Below are positions 29,195-42,679 of a DNA stretch of 64,000 nucleotides, piece after piece. Made by a program: the position numbers and the translations under genes. The notes under the pieces were generated by a model. The model searched no databases, was not told where the DNA came from, and saw only the letters and a program-made list of their open reading frames with translations. Every line of letters starts with the position of its first letter. Position 1 is the stretch's first letter. Source of the DNA: Klebsiella michiganensis (GTDB lineage: Bacteria > Pseudomonadota > Gammaproteobacteria > Enterobacterales > Enterobacteriaceae); NCBI RefSeq assembly GCF_002925905.1, contig NZ_PRDB01000002.1, positions 186,001 through 250,000 of the forward strand, read 5' to 3'.

Positions 29195-29995
29195 ATGAAG
29201 AAGATGTTTAGCGCGGTGTTAATCGCGGCCTCCGTTACGCTGCTTTCGGCCTGCTCGCCGGATGAAGATAATAAGATTAAAGTCGCCATTAATACCGGGC
29301 CGGATGAGGCTATCTGGAAAGTCGTAGAACAGGTGGCCAAAGAGAAATACAACCTCGACGTCGAGGTAATCTCATTTAATGATTACGTTCTGCCGAACGA
29401 AGCCCTGAACAATAAAGACGTCGATGCTAACGCCTTCCAGACGCTGCCTTACCTTGAGGCACAATCAAAAGAGCGCGGCTATAAGTTTGCCATTGTTGGT
29501 AAAACCTTCGTCTTCCCCATCGCCGCCTACTCGAAGAAAATCAAAAATATCAGCGAACTGCCTGACGGCGCGACGATTTCCATCTCTAACGAAACCACAA
29601 CCCTGGGCCGCAGCCTGCTGCTGCTGCAGGCGCAAGGTTTAATCAAGCTGAAAGAGGGTACAGGCTACCTGCCGACGACGCTGGACATTATCGATAATCC
29701 TAAGCAGCTGAAAATCGTGGAAGTCGACACGCCGCAGCTGACCCGCACGCTTGATGACCCGAACGTCGCCCTGTCGATCATCAACACCAACTTCTCCGCT
29801 CAGGCCGGTCTCTCGGCTGCCCGCGATGGGCTATTTATGGAAGGCCCGGACTCGCCGTACGTCAACGCCATTGTTGCGCGCGAAGATAATAAAGACAGCA
29901 AAAAAGTCCAGGAGCTGAAAGAGGCCTTCCAGACTCAGCAGGTTGCCGACAAGGCAGCGGAAGTCTACAAAGGCGATGCGATTAAGGGCTGGTAA
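29195..29995 (+). CDS. MetQ/NlpA-family substrate-binding lipoprotein, orphan
   Basis: 266 aa. Lipoprotein signal peptide with lipobox LLSAC (Cys 20), then a NlpA/MetQ-type binding domain (KIKVAINTGPDEAIWKVV...DANAFQTLPYLEAQ...GATISISNETTTLGRSLLLL). Family members bind methionine or related amino acids for MetNI-type ABC importers, but no metN or metI is nearby. It starts at the ATG with AGAGAG 8 nt upstream rather than at the preceding TTG. It lies in the opposite orientation between btuE and btuC, an insertion relative to E. coli. Confidence 0.88.
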   Translation: MKKMFSAVLIAASVTLLSACSPDEDNKIKVAINTGPDEAIWKVVEQVAKEKYNLDVEVISFNDYVLPNEALNNKDVDANAFQTLPYLEAQSKERGYKFAIVGKTFVFPIAAYSKKIKNISELPDGATISISNETTTLGRSLLLLQAQGLIKLKEGTGYLPTTLDIIDNPKQLKIVEVDTPQLTRTLDDPNVALSIINTNFSAQAGLSAARDGLFMEGPDSPYVNAIVAREDNKDSKKVQELKEAFQTQQVADKAAEVYKGDAIKGW

Positions 29996-30012
29996 TACTA
30001 TCAACCGCTTAC

Positions 30013-30036
30013 GGCCGCCCCTCACTGCGGGCGGCC
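30013..30036. terminator. Hairpin shared by the lipoprotein gene and btuC ends
   Basis: GGCCGCCC (30013-30020) and GGGCGGCC (30029-30036) with an 8-nt loop that contains the btuC stop codon. It lies 17 nt after the convergent lipoprotein gene and could serve both transcripts; U-tracts are weak. Confidence 0.6.
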
Positions 30037-31008
30037 TGATTTCAGCAATAACCAGATAAACACCGGCGCGCCCAGAGTGGCGGTGACCACGCCAATCGGC
30101 AATTCCGCCGCCGAAAGCGCCAGACGCGCGATAATATCCGCGCCCAGCAGCGCGCTGGCCCCCGCTAACAAACAGGCCGGAAGCAGCGCGCGGTGATCGC
30201 TTAAACCACATAAGCGCAGAATATGCGGGATAACCAGACCAATAAAGCCGATCGCGCCGGCCAGCGCCACGCTGACGCCCACCAGCCAGCCGGTCGCCAC
30301 CACCAGCACTTTACGCCATAGCCACAGCGGCAGCCCCAGCTGGCGTGCGGAAACCTCCCCCAGCGCTAACAGATTAAGAGGCTGCGATTGCAGGCACACC
30401 CAGGCCAGCACCGGCAGCAGGGCCAGCATCAGCCACAGCTGCTGCCAGTCCACGCCGCCAAAGCCGCCCATCATCCAGTACATCAGCTGGCGGAGATCGA
30501 AAGAGGTTGAGAAGTAGACCGCCCAGGTCATCAGCGCGCTGCATATGATACCGAGCGCCACGCCCGCCAGCAGCAGGCGGCTGGTCGAGAGATGCCGCCT
30601 GGCAAAACGCAGTAAAATAAAGGTAATGACCAGCGCGCCAGCGATGGCGCACAGCCCCAGCGCCCAGCCCGGAAGCAGCCCTTTTCCCAGCAACACGGCG
30701 GCTATCAGGCCAACCCCAGCGCCGTTTGATACCCCCAGCAGCCCGGGCTCCGCCAGCGGGTTTTCAAACAGCGCCTGCATAATCGCGCCGGACAGCGCCA
30801 GCGCCGCGCCCACCAGCAGGACGGCCAGGGTGCGCGGCAAACGAATCTGCCAGATAAACAGCTCGCCTTTGGCGCTAAACCATTCACCGGGGCCAATCCA
30901 CTGGTCGCCCGCGCACAGGCTGATGGTCGACGTAACCAGCAGCAGCAACGTTAATACCGCAAGCCAGCGCCGGTTGCGGCGCCGTTGAGTTTGAGCAAAG
31001 GTCAGCAT
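30022..31008 (-). CDS. btuC: BtuC, vitamin B12 ABC transporter permease
   Basis: Inner-membrane permease of the B12 importer; about ten hydrophobic helices. 328 aa (E. coli 326). The start [14 protein letters not shown] at 31008 matches the family; the frame extends upstream but that region overlaps the ihfA terminator. Typical FecCD-family motifs: [20 protein letters not shown] and [12 protein letters not shown], and the coupling segment [13 protein letters not shown]. Confidence 0.96.
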   Translation of the reverse strand: MLTFAQTQRRRNRRWLAVLTLLLLVTSTISLCAGDQWIGPGEWFSAKGELFIWQIRLPRTLAVLLVGAALALSGAIMQALFENPLAEPGLLGVSNGAGVGLIAAVLLGKGLLPGWALGLCAIAGALVITFILLRFARRHLSTSRLLLAGVALGIICSALMTWAVYFSTSFDLRQLMYWMMGGFGGVDWQQLWLMLALLPVLAWVCLQSQPLNLLALGEVSARQLGLPLWLWRKVLVVATGWLVGVSVALAGAIGFIGLVIPHILRLCGLSDHRALLPACLLAGASALLGADIIARLALSAAELPIGVVTATLGAPVFIWLLLKSGRPQ

Positions 31009-31065
31009 AGATTTCTGAGTTGAGAAAAAGGATGTGATTGATTTTACGGTATTCGGCCAGGAAAA

Positions 31066-31092
31066 GAAAAAAGGCCGCATAGCGGCCTTTTT
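31066..31092 (-). terminator. ihfA terminator
   Basis: AAAGGCCGC (31070-31078) and GCGGCCTTT (31082-31090), an A/T-flanked 9-bp stem. It can work in both directions; on the minus strand it ends the pheST-ihfA transcript. Confidence 0.85.
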
Positions 31093-31108
31093 GATTAGTC
31101 AGTCCAGA

Positions 31109-31408
31109 TCATTTCTCTCTGGGTGAAGCGTTTTCGACACGGCTTTTTAACTTCTGTCCGGGTCTGAAGGTCACCACACGCCGGGCTGTAATAGGAATAT
31201 CCTCTCCCGTTTTCGGGTTACGGCCCGGGCGTTGGTTCTTATCTCGCAAATCGAAGTTGCCGAACCCGGAGAGTTTTACCTGCTCTCCGTTTTCCAGAGC
31301 GCGACGGACTTCTTCGAAAAACAACTCTACCAGCTCTTTGGCATCCCGCTTGCTAAGCCCAAGCTTATCAAACAGATATTCTGACATTTCAGCTTTTGTA
31401 AGCGCCAT
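31109..31408 (-). CDS. ihfA: Integration host factor alpha subunit
   Basis: DNABII-family nucleoid protein that dimerises with IhfB and bends DNA sharply at specific sites. 99 aa, nearly identical to E. coli. The DNA-intercalating arm contains [20 protein letters not shown]. It starts 4 nt after the pheT stop codon and is probably co-transcribed with pheST as well as from its own promoter. Confidence 0.98.
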   Translation of the reverse strand: MALTKAEMSEYLFDKLGLSKRDAKELVELFFEEVRRALENGEQVKLSGFGNFDLRDKNQRPGRNPKTGEDIPITARRVVTFRPGQKLKSRVENASPREK

Positions 31409-31412
31409 AGGT

Positions 31413-34946
<3,534 letters not shown>

Positions 34947-34954
34947 TCAGATAC

Positions 34955-34980
34955 AAAAAAAGCCTCCACAGTGGGAGGCT
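34955..34980 (-). terminator. pheST attenuator terminator
   Basis: AGCCTCC (34961-34967) and GGAGGCT (34974-34980) with U-tract on the minus strand (complement of 34955-34960). Together with the upstream pheM leader peptide it forms the classical Phe-sensitive attenuator. Confidence 0.9.
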
Positions 34981-35028
34981 TTTTGGCGCTGTTTTCCGTT
35001 TCTTCTTTCACGCGCTAGCCTCCTGAGT

Positions 35029-35073
35029 TCAGGTGCTAAAGTAAAAAAAGAAGCGGAAAATAGCAGCATTCAT
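35029..35073 (-). CDS. pheM: PheM, pheST leader peptide
   Basis: Fourteen codons, [14 protein letters not shown], identical to E. coli PheM, with five Phe codons whose slow reading under Phe limitation prevents formation of the downstream terminator. It lies between rplT and pheS. Confidence 0.95.
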
Positions 35074-35163
35074 GCTTGCATTACCTTGTCTGGTAAAAAA
35101 CGTAAGATCGATATTGAAAAGCTTACGCGGATAAAAGTCAATGTATTGATAGTCTTGAAACGA

Positions 35164-35188
35164 AAAGAGGGAGACAAGCTCCCTCTTT
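35164..35188 (-). terminator. Hairpin downstream of rplT
   Basis: AAAGAGGGAG (35164-35173) and CTCCCTCTTT (35179-35188) form a 10-bp stem 9 nt after the rplT stop codon. The U-tract is modest, allowing partial read-through towards pheMST. Confidence 0.8.
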
Positions 35189-35196
35189 CAACTGGC

Positions 35197-35574
<378 letters not shown>

Positions 35575-35603
35575 CTAATTAAAAAGTTAAAAGGGTTAAC
35601 GAC

Positions 35604-35825
<222 letters not shown>

Positions 35826-35897
35826 TTAATAAACGAAACATAGGCGAACAACGGCTGCGGAACCCGCAGGCTCCACAGACATTGCTACTTGAAGGCC

Positions 35898-36443
<546 letters not shown>

Positions 36444-38372
36444 TTATTCCTCCAGTTGTTTTAGACTGCGGCTGCGAATCTCTTGTTGCAGCTTCTCGAT
36501 AACTTCATTTACGTCCAGGCTGCCCAAGTCTTTGCCACGACGGGTACGCACGGCAACTTTGCCGGCTTCTACCTCTTTGTCGCCACAGACCAACATGTAA
36601 GGGACACGACGTAAAGTGTGCTCGCGGATTTTAAAGCCTATCTTCTCATTTCTCAAGTCTGCTTTTACGCGAATGCCCGCATTTTGTAGTTTACGCGTCA
36701 ATTCGTTAACGTATTCAGCCTGAGAATCAGTAATATTCATGACCACAACCTGCACCGGCGCCAGCCAGCTCGGGAAGAAGCCCGCAAACTCTTCGGTCAG
36801 GATGCCAATAAAGCGCTCCAGCGAACCAAGAATCGCGCGGTGAATCATTACCGGTACCTGTCGTTCGTTATTTTCACCCACATAAGAGGCGCTTAAACGC
36901 TGCGGCAGGGAGAAGTCCAGCTGTACAGTACCGCACTGCCATGCACGATCGAGGCAGTCATACAGGGTAAATTCAATTTTCGGACCGTAGAACGCGCCTT
37001 CACCCAGTTGATACTCAAACGGGATGTTGTTCTCTTCCAGCGCCACGGCCAGATCCGCTTCAGCACGATCCCATGTCTCATCGCTACCGATGCGTTTTTC
37101 CGGGCGAGTCGACAGCTTGACGACGATTTTCTCGAAGCCAAAGGTGCTGTACATATCGTAGACCATGCGAATACAGGCGTTCACTTCATCGCGAACCTGA
37201 TCTTCAGTACAGAAGATATGGGCGTCGTCCTGAGTAAAGCCACGTACGCGCATCAGGCCATGCAGCGCGCCTGACGGCTCATTACGATGGCAGCTACCGA
37301 ATTCAGCCATACGCAGCGGCAGATCGCGGTAGGATTTCAGCCCCTGGTTGAAGATCTGCACGTGGCCCGGGCAGTTCATCGGCTTGATGCAGTATTCACG
37401 GTTCTCGGAAGAGGTGGTGAACATCGCATCTTTATAGTTGTCCCAGTGGCCGGTTTTTTCCCACAGCACGCGGTCCATCATAAACGGGCCTTTAACTTCC
37501 TGATACTGGTACTCTTTCAGCTTAGAACGCACAAAAGTTTCCAGTTCGCGGAAGATAGTCCAGCCGTCGTTATGCCAGAACACCATGCCCGGCGCCTCTT
37601 CCTGCATATGATACAGGTCGAGCTGCTTACCGATTTTACGGTGATCGCGCTTAGCGGCTTCTTCCAGACGCTGCAGATAGGCATTTAAGGCTTTTTTATC
37701 TGCCCATGCGGTTCCGTAGATGCGCTGCAGCATTTTATTGTTGCTATCGCCGCGCCAGTAGGCGCCAGCGGTCTTCATCAGTTTGAAATGATGACAGAAA
37801 CGCATATTCGGCACGTGCGGCCCACGGCACATGTCGACATACTCTTCATGATGATACAAACCGGGTTTGTCATCATGCGCAATGTTTTCATCAAGAATGG
37901 AGACTTTATAGCTCTCGCCGCGCTTCACGAAGGTTTCACGCGCTTCGTGCCAGCTGACTTTCTTCTTAATGACGTCGTAGTTTTTCTCGGCGAGCTCGTG
38001 CATACGTTTTTCGAGCGCGTCGATATCTTCCTGGGTCAGGGTATGGTCCAGATCGACATCATAGTAGAAACCGTTGTCGACAACCGGGCCGATCGCCATC
38101 TTGGTATTTGGCCACAGCTGTTTAATCGCGTGCCCCAAAAGGTGCGCACAGGAGTGACGAATAATCTCAAGTCCATCTTCATCTTTCGCGGTGATGATAG
38201 AGAGCGTCGCGTCGTTTTCAATTAAGTCGCAGGCGTCAACCAGCTCGCCGTTGACGCGGCCGGCGATGGTGGCTTTCGCCAGACCGGGGCCAATATCCAG
38301 AGCGACGTCCATCGGGCTCACAGCGTGATCAAAATGGCGTTGGCTGCCATCAGGAAGCGTAATTACAGGCAT
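36444..38372 (-). CDS. thrS: Threonyl-tRNA synthetase
   Basis: 642 aa as in E. coli. N-terminal TGS domain (about 1-61), editing domain with [10 protein letters not shown] (about 73-82) that removes Ser-tRNA-Thr, class II catalytic core with zinc ligands in [10 protein letters not shown] (Cys near 334), [11 protein letters not shown] (His near 385) and [10 protein letters not shown] (His near 511), and a C-terminal anticodon-binding domain. First gene of the translation cluster. Confidence 0.98.
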   Translation of the reverse strand: MPVITLPDGSQRHFDHAVSPMDVALDIGPGLAKATIAGRVNGELVDACDLIENDATLSIITAKDEDGLEIIRHSCAHLLGHAIKQLWPNTKMAIGPVVDNGFYYDVDLDHTLTQEDIDALEKRMHELAEKNYDVIKKKVSWHEARETFVKRGESYKVSILDENIAHDDKPGLYHHEEYVDMCRGPHVPNMRFCHHFKLMKTAGAYWRGDSNNKMLQRIYGTAWADKKALNAYLQRLEEAAKRDHRKIGKQLDLYHMQEEAPGMVFWHNDGWTIFRELETFVRSKLKEYQYQEVKGPFMMDRVLWEKTGHWDNYKDAMFTTSSENREYCIKPMNCPGHVQIFNQGLKSYRDLPLRMAEFGSCHRNEPSGALHGLMRVRGFTQDDAHIFCTEDQVRDEVNACIRMVYDMYSTFGFEKIVVKLSTRPEKRIGSDETWDRAEADLAVALEENNIPFEYQLGEGAFYGPKIEFTLYDCLDRAWQCGTVQLDFSLPQRLSASYVGENNERQVPVMIHRAILGSLERFIGILTEEFAGFFPSWLAPVQVVVMNITDSQAEYVNELTRKLQNAGIRVKADLRNEKIGFKIREHTLRRVPYMLVCGDKEVEAGKVAVRTRRGKDLGSLDVNEVIEKLQQEIRSRSLKQLEE

Positions 38373-38820
38373 TTCATGTCCTTATTTGCAGTGGTGCCCC
38401 GCACGAAAGAGCACATACAAAACAATATAATCATAATTATCAACACGTTCAGGCCCAGTTCCCGCTTCACTCTGCGAAAATATGTGCACGCTCGTTCACC
38501 GACGCGTACCCACCTGCAGCCGCCTGTTGATAACACCGACGGTTAGTTTACACATCATTAGTGCGTGATAAAAGTCACATGAGACTAAATGGTTATTGCT
38601 GATGGAAAAAAAAGTCGCGGCGCAACAAACCCAGCGTAATTGCTGCGGAACCGTACGGCAAAAGAGCGCGGCAGGACGATATGACGCATAAAGAATATTT
38701 ATGCTTTCACATCAATTATGCATGTTTAACACAAAGTGCGGAAAGCAAAACCGGTACGGCATTACCCGGTTTGCTGCTTCACGAAATAATTAAAGGATGA
38801 TATTCAAGAACAATGAAATA
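38373..38820. promoter_or_regulatory. thrS leader and upstream region
   Basis: About 450 bp without a supportable gene. The part next to thrS (about 38373-38540) should include the promoter and the mRNA operator that E. coli ThrRS binds by tRNA mimicry; GTGCTCTTTCGTGCGGGG on the minus strand resembles part of that leader. I did not verify the full operator fold. The distal part is AT-rich and shows no clear signal. Confidence 0.45.
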
Positions 38821-39054
38821 TCAGGACCATTCGCCGGCGACAAGTTTATGAACATCAAAAGCATCGTTCATTGACTGCCCGGTAGACTGTGAGCCCGGCG
38901 CTATGTTGGAGCCTGCTTCGACATCGGTAGCTTTGGCGATACCAACTTGGGTATGCTCGTTATTACCCGGCTGCGGTGCGGGAGCGGCGGCAAATGCGCC
39001 AAAAGACAGCGTGCACAGCATCACGGCCGCGAGTGCGATTTTGCTATTTCTCAT
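38821..39054 (-). CDS. Small secreted protein of unknown function
   Basis: 77 aa from the ATG at 39054, which has AAGAG at a normal distance; an ATG three codons upstream abuts that site. Signal peptide about 1-21 (SKIALAAVMLCTLSFGAFA, cleavage after AFA), leaving a mature chain of about 56 residues that is hydrophilic, rich in Ala, Gly, Ser, Asn and without Cys. I recognise no family. Lies between thrS and ydiY, an interval that in E. coli holds other small genes. Confidence 0.65.
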   Translation of the reverse strand: MRNSKIALAAVMLCTLSFGAFAAAPAPQPGNNEHTQVGIAKATDVEAGSNIAPGSQSTGQSMNDAFDVHKLVAGEWS

Positions 39055-39297
39055 GATAGTCATTCTCTTATTTGTTTCAGATAAATAGAACGGCGTCGTT
39101 ATCGCCGCCTGTGTGCAACAGTATAGATCCAGATCACATTTTTGTCCGACCCAATATTTATCTTTTCGTGTCAAATTAACTGCATATTTGTCAGCAAAAT
39201 AGCAATTGTGGGGAAATTATGAAGACGATTTCTTTTTATAAAAAACAAAACGAGAGACCAAAAATAATAATGTCACTTATTGCCAAATTTAAAACAA

Positions 39298-39320
39298 TCA
39301 GGCCAGAATATCTGGCCTGA
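39298..39320 (-). terminator. ydiY terminator
   Basis: TCAGGCCAGA (39298-39307) and TCTGGCCTGA (39311-39320), a 10-bp stem followed on the minus strand by TTGTTTTAAATTT. It lies just after the ydiY stop codon. Confidence 0.85.
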
Positions 39321-39324
39321 AATA

Positions 39325-40083
39325 TTACATTTTATAACCGAGCGATAGCGTGGTACGGCGATCGGTGTGTTCCGGCGCCGATGACGGCGGCTCAGAGTTC
39401 CACGTCAGGTTATAGGCGACCTTGAGGGCAAAGTGAGCATTAATGGCAACGTTCAGCGCGCTTTCGGAGTTCAGCGTCGTATCTTCAGCGCCGAATACCG
39501 AAACACCTTGCGTAAATTTGGCGTTATCGGTCATCTGCCAGGCGTAAGTGCCGGAAGCATAGCCCAACGGCTGAGTATCAGTATCACCGTCGGTATATTC
39601 GTCGTAGCGTACGCCAGGACCAAATTCAAAACGCAGACTGTGCACCGGTCCGTTCATAATCTGTCGACCATAACCTGCGGTAAACACATCCCGCTGCTGA
39701 TAACCATTGTAACGATCCGTCAGCCAGCTGGCCTGGCCAAATATATAGTTCTGGTCAGTCAGGTTGTAACGACTACGTCCCCCCACCGCGTACCTTTCCG
39801 AAGAGCGCTGATCGTTTGACGACGTATTGCTGGCATTCCCCCACAGCGACCATGCGGTGGTATTGCCATACCAGGTCAACGTGGAGTCGGCGGTCATTGA
39901 GGAACTTTTCGTATTGCCGGACTGCGCCAGATAACCGGCGTTAACAGTACCTTCGAAAGGTTTTTTAGCAGAAGATGGGTCATCCATGACAGTAAAAACG
40001 GAATCATCGGCCATTGCGCACGCAGACGCAAAAAGCCCTCCCGCGAGCAACGCCGCTGCGGGTACTGTCTTCAAAAGCTTCAT
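39325..40083 (-). CDS. ydiY: YdiY, DUF481 outer-membrane-type protein
   Basis: 252 aa as in E. coli. Signal peptide about 1-25 (ending SACAMA), then a DUF481 beta-rich domain (GTVNAGYLAQSGNTKSSSMT; FGPGVRYDEYTDGD; ending LSLGYKM with a C-terminal hydrophobic residue typical of outer-membrane barrels). E. coli YdiY is acid-induced; its function is unknown. Confidence 0.93.
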   Translation of the reverse strand: MKLLKTVPAAALLAGGLFASACAMADDSVFTVMDDPSSAKKPFEGTVNAGYLAQSGNTKSSSMTADSTLTWYGNTTAWSLWGNASNTSSNDQRSSERYAVGGRSRYNLTDQNYIFGQASWLTDRYNGYQQRDVFTAGYGRQIMNGPVHSLRFEFGPGVRYDEYTDGDTDTQPLGYASGTYAWQMTDNAKFTQGVSVFGAEDTTLNSESALNVAINAHFALKVAYNLTWNSEPPSSAPEHTDRRTTLSLGYKM

Positions 40084-40372
40084 TTAATTTTAAGTCCGTA
40101 CAACCTATAAGGAGACCTGGAGGGTCCCGGGAGCTTTCGCGAGGATCGCGGATAGCCGGTCCTAAGAAAGGGAGTAAATTATAAAAAAGCACGATTAACT
40201 TAGCAATCAATTACTCTTTCATTTTTTGTATAAGACGCTTCTCAAAACAATTTTTATTTCATAAAGATAAAAAGAGGTTGCGTTGTATAAGTGGCCCGTC
40301 GCTTCCCCTTCCCTCCTTTAAGTGCCATGCTTAAAACCAGAGCAGCTAAATTCGTATTATGGAGGAAACTGG
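40084..40372. promoter_or_regulatory. Divergent ydiY/pfkB promoter region
   Basis: About 290 bp, AT-rich in the middle (40180-40290). It must hold both promoters; GGAGGAAAC before the ATG at 40373 is the pfkB ribosome site. No gene or repeat seen. Confidence 0.5.
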
Positions 40373-41302
40373 ATGACCAAAATCTATACGCTCACGTTAG
40401 CCCCCTCGCTCGATAGCGCAACCCAGACCCCGCAAATTTACCCGGAAGGCAAACTGCGCTGTAGCGCTCCCGTGTTTGAACCCGGCGGCGGCGGAATTAA
40501 CGTTGCGCGAGCCATCACTTTTCTTGGCGGCAGCGCCACAGCCATCTTTCCCGTCGGCGGGGCGACAGGCGAACACCTGACGGCGCTGCTGACGGATGAA
40601 CATGTTCCCGTCGATACGGTAGAGACCCATGACTGGACGCGGCAGAATCTTCACGTGCATGTGAACGCCAGCGGCGAGCAATATCGTTTCGTGATGCCGG
40701 GCGCAGCGTTAACTAAGGAGGAGCTCCGGCTCCTTGAGGAAAAGGTCCTCGCCATCGCCCCGGGTTCCCTGCTGGTGATTAGCGGAAGTCTCCCGCCCGG
40801 CATCAGCGTCGATAACCTGACGCAGCTGGTCAAAAACGCTCAGCAGCATGGATTGCGCTGTATTGTTGATAGTTCCGGTGACGCGCTCGCCGCAGCGCTT
40901 GATGTCGGCAATATCGAGCTGGTTAAGCCGAACCAGAAAGAGCTTAGCGCGCTGGTACAGCGCGATCTGAGCCAGCCGGATGATGTGCGTCTTGCGGCGC
41001 AGGAACTCATTCGGTCGGGCAAAGTCCAGCGCGTCGTCGTCTCCCTCGGTGCCCAGGGTGCGCTCGGCGTTGATGCCCAGGGTAGCGTTCAGGTGGTACC
41101 GCCGCCGATGAAAAGCCAGAGCACCGTCGGCGCCGGTGACAGTATGGTCGGCGCAATGACCTTAAGGCTGGCGGAAAACGCCTCGCTTGAAGATATGGTT
41201 CGCTTTGGCGTTGCGGCGGGTAGTGCGGCAACCATCAATCAGGGCACCCGCCTTTGCTCGCTGGATAATACGCAAAAAATCTACAACTATCTGCGCGGTT
41301 GA
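40373..41302 (+). CDS. pfkB: 6-phosphofructokinase II
   Basis: Minor phosphofructokinase of glycolysis, PfkB/ribokinase family. 309 aa as in E. coli, from MTKIYTLTLAPSLDSA; the open frame begins 17 codons earlier but that part lacks similarity. PfkB signatures: GGGGINVARAI near residue 40 and VGAGDSMVGAM near 253 with the catalytic Asp. Confidence 0.96.
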   Translation: MTKIYTLTLAPSLDSATQTPQIYPEGKLRCSAPVFEPGGGGINVARAITFLGGSATAIFPVGGATGEHLTALLTDEHVPVDTVETHDWTRQNLHVHVNASGEQYRFVMPGAALTKEELRLLEEKVLAIAPGSLLVISGSLPPGISVDNLTQLVKNAQQHGLRCIVDSSGDALAAALDVGNIELVKPNQKELSALVQRDLSQPDDVRLAAQELIRSGKVQRVVVSLGAQGALGVDAQGSVQVVPPPMKSQSTVGAGDSMVGAMTLRLAENASLEDMVRFGVAAGSAATINQGTRLCSLDNTQKIYNYLRG

Positions 41303-41313
41303 TAACGCCTTCG

Positions 41314-41337
41314 CTCCCTCTGGGAAGACAGAGGGAG
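41314..41337 (+). terminator. Hairpin downstream of pfkB
   Basis: CTCCCTCTG (41314-41322) and CAGAGGGAG (41329-41337) form a 9-bp stem 11 nt after the pfkB stop codon; no U-tract follows, so termination would be weak. Confidence 0.6.
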
Positions 41338-41396
41338 TCGCCAAATCAGCATGATGGTCTATGCTAAAAATGCCATGGATAACAACGGGGTGAAAA

Positions 41397-41681
41397 ATGA
41401 GTAGCGAAATTATTGCCTGGGTCGTCACGGTTCGTTTTCACGAAGAGACGTTAACGGAAATTAACGAACTCAGTAATCACCTCACCCGCGCCGGATTTAC
41501 CCTCGTCTTAAACGATGATGAAGGGAACGTCCACGAGCTCGGCACCAACACCTTCGGCCTGCTTTCTATGCAGAATGCCGAGGAAGTCAACGCCTTAAGC
41601 GCAGGTTTAGCCGAAACCGCGCTGGGAAGACCCGTCGACGTCACCGTGGTCACATTCAGCGAGTGGTTAAAAGCTCAATAA
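41397..41681 (+). CDS. ydiZ: YdiZ, uncharacterised protein
   Basis: 94 aa (E. coli 96), the start MSSEIIAWVVTVRFHEETLT preceded by GGGGTGAAAA. A small soluble protein with a conserved LSNHLTRAGF and EGNVHELGTNTFGL; no domain with known function. Lies between pfkB and yniA on the same strand. Confidence 0.9.
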   Translation: MSSEIIAWVVTVRFHEETLTEINELSNHLTRAGFTLVLNDDEGNVHELGTNTFGLLSMQNAEEVNALSAGLAETALGRPVDVTVVTFSEWLKAQ

Positions 41682-41787
41682 GTGCGATTGACGCAACGGA
41701 AAACGTCCAGTTGTGCGTCAGTTCGAGTTTTACGCCGGGTTTATGCGCTAACCTTATGAAATGTTGGAAAACATGGGGAGAGACGGC

Positions 41788-42660
41788 ATGTGGCAAGCTA
41801 TCAGCAATTTGTTACGCGATTTGCATACCGAAGCAGCTGAAATCGAACTGCGAAACGAACTACCCGGTGGAGAGATACACGCTGCCTGGCATTTACGCTA
41901 TGGCGGGCGAGATTACTTCGTAAAATGCGACGAACGCGAGCTTTTACCCATCTTCACGGCCGAGGCAGACCAGCTTGAACTACTGTCGCGCAGTAAAACG
42001 GTGAACGTACCGCAGGTTTTTGCCGTGGGCAGCGATCGAGATTACAGCTTTCTGGTGATGGAATACCTCCCTCCTCGCCCGCTGGATGCGCACAACGCTT
42101 TCCTGTTAGGCCAGCAAATTGCCCATTTACATCAGTGGAGCGACCAACCTCAGTTTGGTCTGGATTTTGACAACGACCTCTCCACCACCCCCCAGCCGAA
42201 CGCCTGGCAGCGTCGCTGGTCCACGTTCTTTGCCGAACAGCGCATCGGCTGGCAGCTGGAACTCGCCGCCGAGAAAGGCCTGCATTTTGGTGATATCGAT
42301 CATCTTGTTGATATTGTTCAGCAACGGCTGAGCAGTCATCAGCCGCAGCCGTCGCTGCTTCACGGTGACTTATGGTCCGGTAACTGCGCGCTCGGGCCAA
42401 ACGGGCCCTATATTTTCGACCCTGCCTGCTACTGGGGCGATCGCGAATGCGATTTGGCGATGCTCCCGCTGCATCCGGAACAGCCGCCGCAAATCTATGA
42501 CGGCTATCAGTCCGTATCGCCGCTGCCGTCCGGCTTTCTCGAGCGGCAGCCCATCTACCAGCTCTATACGCTGCTGAATCGGGCGATTCTGTTTGGCGGA
42601 CAGCATCTGGTGACGGCACAGAAAGCGCTTGATGAGGTGTTCATGGATAAGGCCCCTTAA
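41788..42660 (+). CDS. yniA: YniA, fructosamine kinase family protein
   Basis: 290 aa (E. coli 286) from the ATG at 41788 with GGGGAG upstream. Protein-kinase-like fold of the fructosamine-3-kinase family: FVKCDERELLP nucleotide-binding Lys, catalytic loop LLHGDLWSGNCA and metal motif IFDPACYWGDRE. Likely repairs glycated proteins or phosphorylates related sugars-amines. The stop codon lies inside the downstream terminator palindrome. Confidence 0.94.
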   Translation: MWQAISNLLRDLHTEAAEIELRNELPGGEIHAAWHLRYGGRDYFVKCDERELLPIFTAEADQLELLSRSKTVNVPQVFAVGSDRDYSFLVMEYLPPRPLDAHNAFLLGQQIAHLHQWSDQPQFGLDFDNDLSTTPQPNAWQRRWSTFFAEQRIGWQLELAAEKGLHFGDIDHLVDIVQQRLSSHQPQPSLLHGDLWSGNCALGPNGPYIFDPACYWGDRECDLAMLPLHPEQPPQIYDGYQSVSPLPSGFLERQPIYQLYTLLNRAILFGGQHLVTAQKALDEVFMDKAP

Positions 42661-42674
42661 GGGGCCTTGTTTTT
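42649..42674 (+). terminator. Perfect palindromic terminator between yniA and tonB
   Basis: AAGGCCCCTTAAGGGGCCTT (42649-42668) followed by GTTTTT. It contains the yniA TAA and also faces the convergent tonB end, which is 11 bp away. The U-tract favours the plus direction. Confidence 0.85.
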
Positions 42675-42679
42675 GAGGG

